A stretch of DNA of 7,112 bases from Trueperaceae bacterium. Lineage in GTDB: Bacteria; Deinococcota; Deinococci; Deinococcales; Trueperaceae. This document shows, one piece after another, positions 5,800 to 7,112 of the stretch; positions within the stretch are counted from its first letter, which is position 1; each line of letters begins with the position of its first letter. The stretch spans positions 1 through 7,112 of the forward strand of contig JAGXHO010000254.1 in the NCBI GenBank assembly GCA_024636105.1, in the 5' to 3' direction. Below the pieces are notes generated by a model. That model was not told the origin of the DNA. It was given only the letters and a program-made list of their open reading frames with translations, and did no database searches. Made by a program: the position numbers and the translations under genes.

Positions 5800-6780
5800 G
5801 TGTTCGAGTTCATCGTCCGCCGTCTGTTCAACCTGGTGCCGGCGTTCCTCTTGGCGACCTTCCTCGCCTGGATCGTCATCGAAGCCGCACCCGGCGATTT
5901 CGCATCTCAGTTCGCCTTCGACCAGGTCGACACCGGCCGTGCGGAGCGGATTCGAGAGACCCTCGGTCTCAATCAACCCTGGTACGTTCGTTATCTTTTT
6001 TGGCTTCGCAACGTGGTGACCGATCTCGACTTCGGGACCAGCATGCTCAGCAAGGGCGAGGTCGGCGTCTTGGTTTGGCCGCGCATGGTCAACAGCCTGA
6101 TCTTGCTGTTGCCGGCGACGCTCCTCACGTTCGCGATCGCGATCCCGATCGGGGTCTATTCTGCGCTCCGCAAGTACTCGATGGGTGACCGCGCCCTCAC
6201 GATCTTCAGCCTGTTGGGCCTCGCCATCCCGAACTTCTTCCTGGCGCTGATCGGCGTGGCGCTCGCGGTGCAGTGGTACCAGACCAACGGCTGGTTCCTG
6301 CTACCGACCGGCGGCATGACCAGCATCAACCACGACCAGATGACTTCGGTGCGCCAGTTCTGGGACATCACCTGGCACCTGGTCTTGCCGGTGGCGGTGT
6401 CGGCGCTGTCGGGTCTGGCGTTCACGAGCCGCGTCATGCGCGGCGAGATGCTCGAGGTGCTCGCGCAGGACTACATCCGAACCGCCCGCGCGAAGGGGTT
6501 GGCCGAGAACATCGTCACCTACAAGCACGCGTTCCGCAACGCCGTGTTGGTCATCGTGGCGACGATCGGCGGGGTGTTGCCCGGGCTCATCGGCGGCGCC
6601 GGCACGGTCGAGTTCGTGCTCCGCTGGCCGGGCATCACGCCCCTGTTCATCAGTGCGGTCTTCGCGCAAGACGTGTACGTCGTCATGGCGCTGCTTACGG
6701 TCCTGACCGCGCTGCTGATGATCGGCAACCTGTTGTCCGACCTCGGCCTCGCGCTCGTCGACCCCAGGATTCGCTACTGA
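5800..6780 (+). CDS. ABC transporter permease, OppB/DppB type
   Basis: One of two inner-membrane channel subunits of the importer. It is 326 residues, normal for DppB/OppB. The start FEFIVRRLFNLVPAFLL is the family's characteristic N-terminus leading into TM1 (about 9-29), followed by the APGDF motif (30-34) and a long periplasmic loop (about 35-95) with the LGLNQPWYVRYLFWLRN segment. Further membrane segments are near 98-120, 134-158, 192-212, 247-268 and 290-318. The cytoplasmic EAA loop that docks on the ATPase is DYIRTARAKGL...HAFRNA (224-248). The end LALVDPRIRY is typical. The start is GTG with GGGAG only three bases upstream, a short spacing; no in-frame ATG lies nearby, and the N-terminal match supports it. 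Transcription is probably by read-through from the binding-protein gene. Confidence 0.95.
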   Translation: MFEFIVRRLFNLVPAFLLATFLAWIVIEAAPGDFASQFAFDQVDTGRAERIRETLGLNQPWYVRYLFWLRNVVTDLDFGTSMLSKGEVGVLVWPRMVNSLILLLPATLLTFAIAIPIGVYSALRKYSMGDRALTIFSLLGLAIPNFFLALIGVALAVQWYQTNGWFLLPTGGMTSINHDQMTSVRQFWDITWHLVLPVAVSALSGLAFTSRVMRGEMLEVLAQDYIRTARAKGLAENIVTYKHAFRNAVLVIVATIGGVLPGLIGGAGTVEFVLRWPGITPLFISAVFAQDVYVVMALLTVLTALLMIGNLLSDLGLALVDPRIRY

Positions 6781-6818
6781 TGCGGTCGCGCGTCCTCTCC
6801 CCCAGGGGTCGGCGATGA
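6780..6818 (+). other. 12-codon bridging ORF between the two permease genes
   Basis: An ATG at 6780-6782 shares a base with the upstream permease stop (TGATG). The frame runs 12 codons (MRSRVLSPRGRR) to a TGA at 6816-6818, which overlaps the ATG of the next permease (ATGA). It could carry terminating ribosomes from one gene to the next. It is short, has no family and could be coincidence, so I do not call it a gene. Confidence 0.3.
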
Positions 6819-7112
6819 TCGACCCGCGTCTCGGCGACGCCCAGATCCCCAGCGAGGCCGCCAAGGCTCCGGCTGGCACGAGCCTGTACGCGATCGCCCG
6901 CCAGCAGTTCCTCAAGCACCCGCTCGCCAAAGTGGCACTGGCCATCCTCGGCGTGCTCTACCTCATTGCGGCGTTCGCCGACATCCTCGCGCCGTACCCC
7001 GAGCGCCTCATCAACCCTCGCCAGGCGTTCCAACCCCCCCAACAGATCCACGTGGTGCACGAGGGCAGGCTCGTCCGACCCTACATCTACCGGATGGTGC
7101 GCGAGCTCGACA
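6815..7112 (+). CDS. ABC transporter permease, OppC/DppC type (N-terminal part, cut by window edge)
   Basis: Second channel subunit, pairing with the upstream permease. Only the first 99 residues are in the window. After a polar N-terminus (1-27) comes QQFLKHPLAKVALAILGVLY, the family's amphipathic segment leading into TM1 (about 38-58), then the conserved ADILAPYPE. These features match the OppC N-terminal domain. The following part (NPRQAFQPPQQIHVV...GRLVRPYIY) resembles the subgroup with an enlarged periplasmic domain after TM1 rather than short E. coli DppC; that reading is from memory. The start is ATG at 6815, with AGGGG at 6804-6808 six bases upstream and 34 bases after the previous stop. 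The diagnostic EAA loop is beyond the edge. Confidence 0.9.
   Translation, partial: MIDPRLGDAQIPSEAAKAPAGTSLYAIARQQFLKHPLAKVALAILGVLYLIAAFADILAPYPERLINPRQAFQPPQQIHVVHEGRLVRPYIYRMVRELD

Noticed and set aside
1..7112. Search for mobile elements, CRISPR arrays, defence or toxin-antitoxin genes
   Set aside because: I saw no transposase, integrase, regularly spaced repeats or attachment-site duplication at the tRNA 3' end. The tRNA is followed by a housekeeping gene, not an integrated element.

Overview
The window is ordinary chromosomal DNA of a high-GC (roughly two-thirds G+C) bacterium. It holds three blocks: a purine-biosynthesis pair on the minus strand, a tRNA gene with secG on the plus strand, and the start of a peptide-type ABC importer operon on the plus strand. 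Several details fit a Deinococcota-like (Thermus/Truepera-type) organism: a stand-alone small-type PurL with a separate PurQ, a PurL N-terminal half whose motifs resemble that group, and a substrate-binding protein with a Sec signal but no lipobox, which suggests a diderm envelope. This placement comes from recalled family resemblance, not a search, and is tentative.

Positions 1-2204 (minus) carry nearly all of purL, cut by the left window edge. purQ (2201-2881, minus) lies directly upstream and overlaps purL by 4 bp (GTGA). Together they encode the synthetase and glutaminase subunits of FGAM synthase. The third subunit, purS, is not next to them. The divergent gap 2882-3070 holds a structured purQ leader and an extended -10 promoter facing right.

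Positions 3071-3154 encode a type II tRNA-Leu (anticodon CAA, CCA encoded). secG (3244-3480) follows with a strong Shine-Dalgarno and encodes the small SecYEG channel subunit.

The gap 3481-3830 has no credible gene but is rich in regulatory-looking sequence: two perfect inverted repeats that both have a 14-bp spacer, a good promoter (TTGCTT-17-TATAAA) whose -10 lies inside one of them, and a palindrome (GGTCGCGACC) that also occurs upstream of secG.

Positions 3831-7112 hold a family 5 (Dpp/Opp type) solute-binding protein, two hairpins, an OppB/DppB-type permease, and the start of an OppC/DppC-type permease cut by the right edge. The strong hairpin after the binding-protein gene probably lets the binding protein be made in excess over the membrane subunits. 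The ATPase genes are expected beyond the right edge.

I see no clearly novel biological system. The most check-worthy items are the operator-like repeats at 3567-3596 and 3721-3748, the repeated palindrome, the small ORF bridging the two permease genes, and the missing purS.
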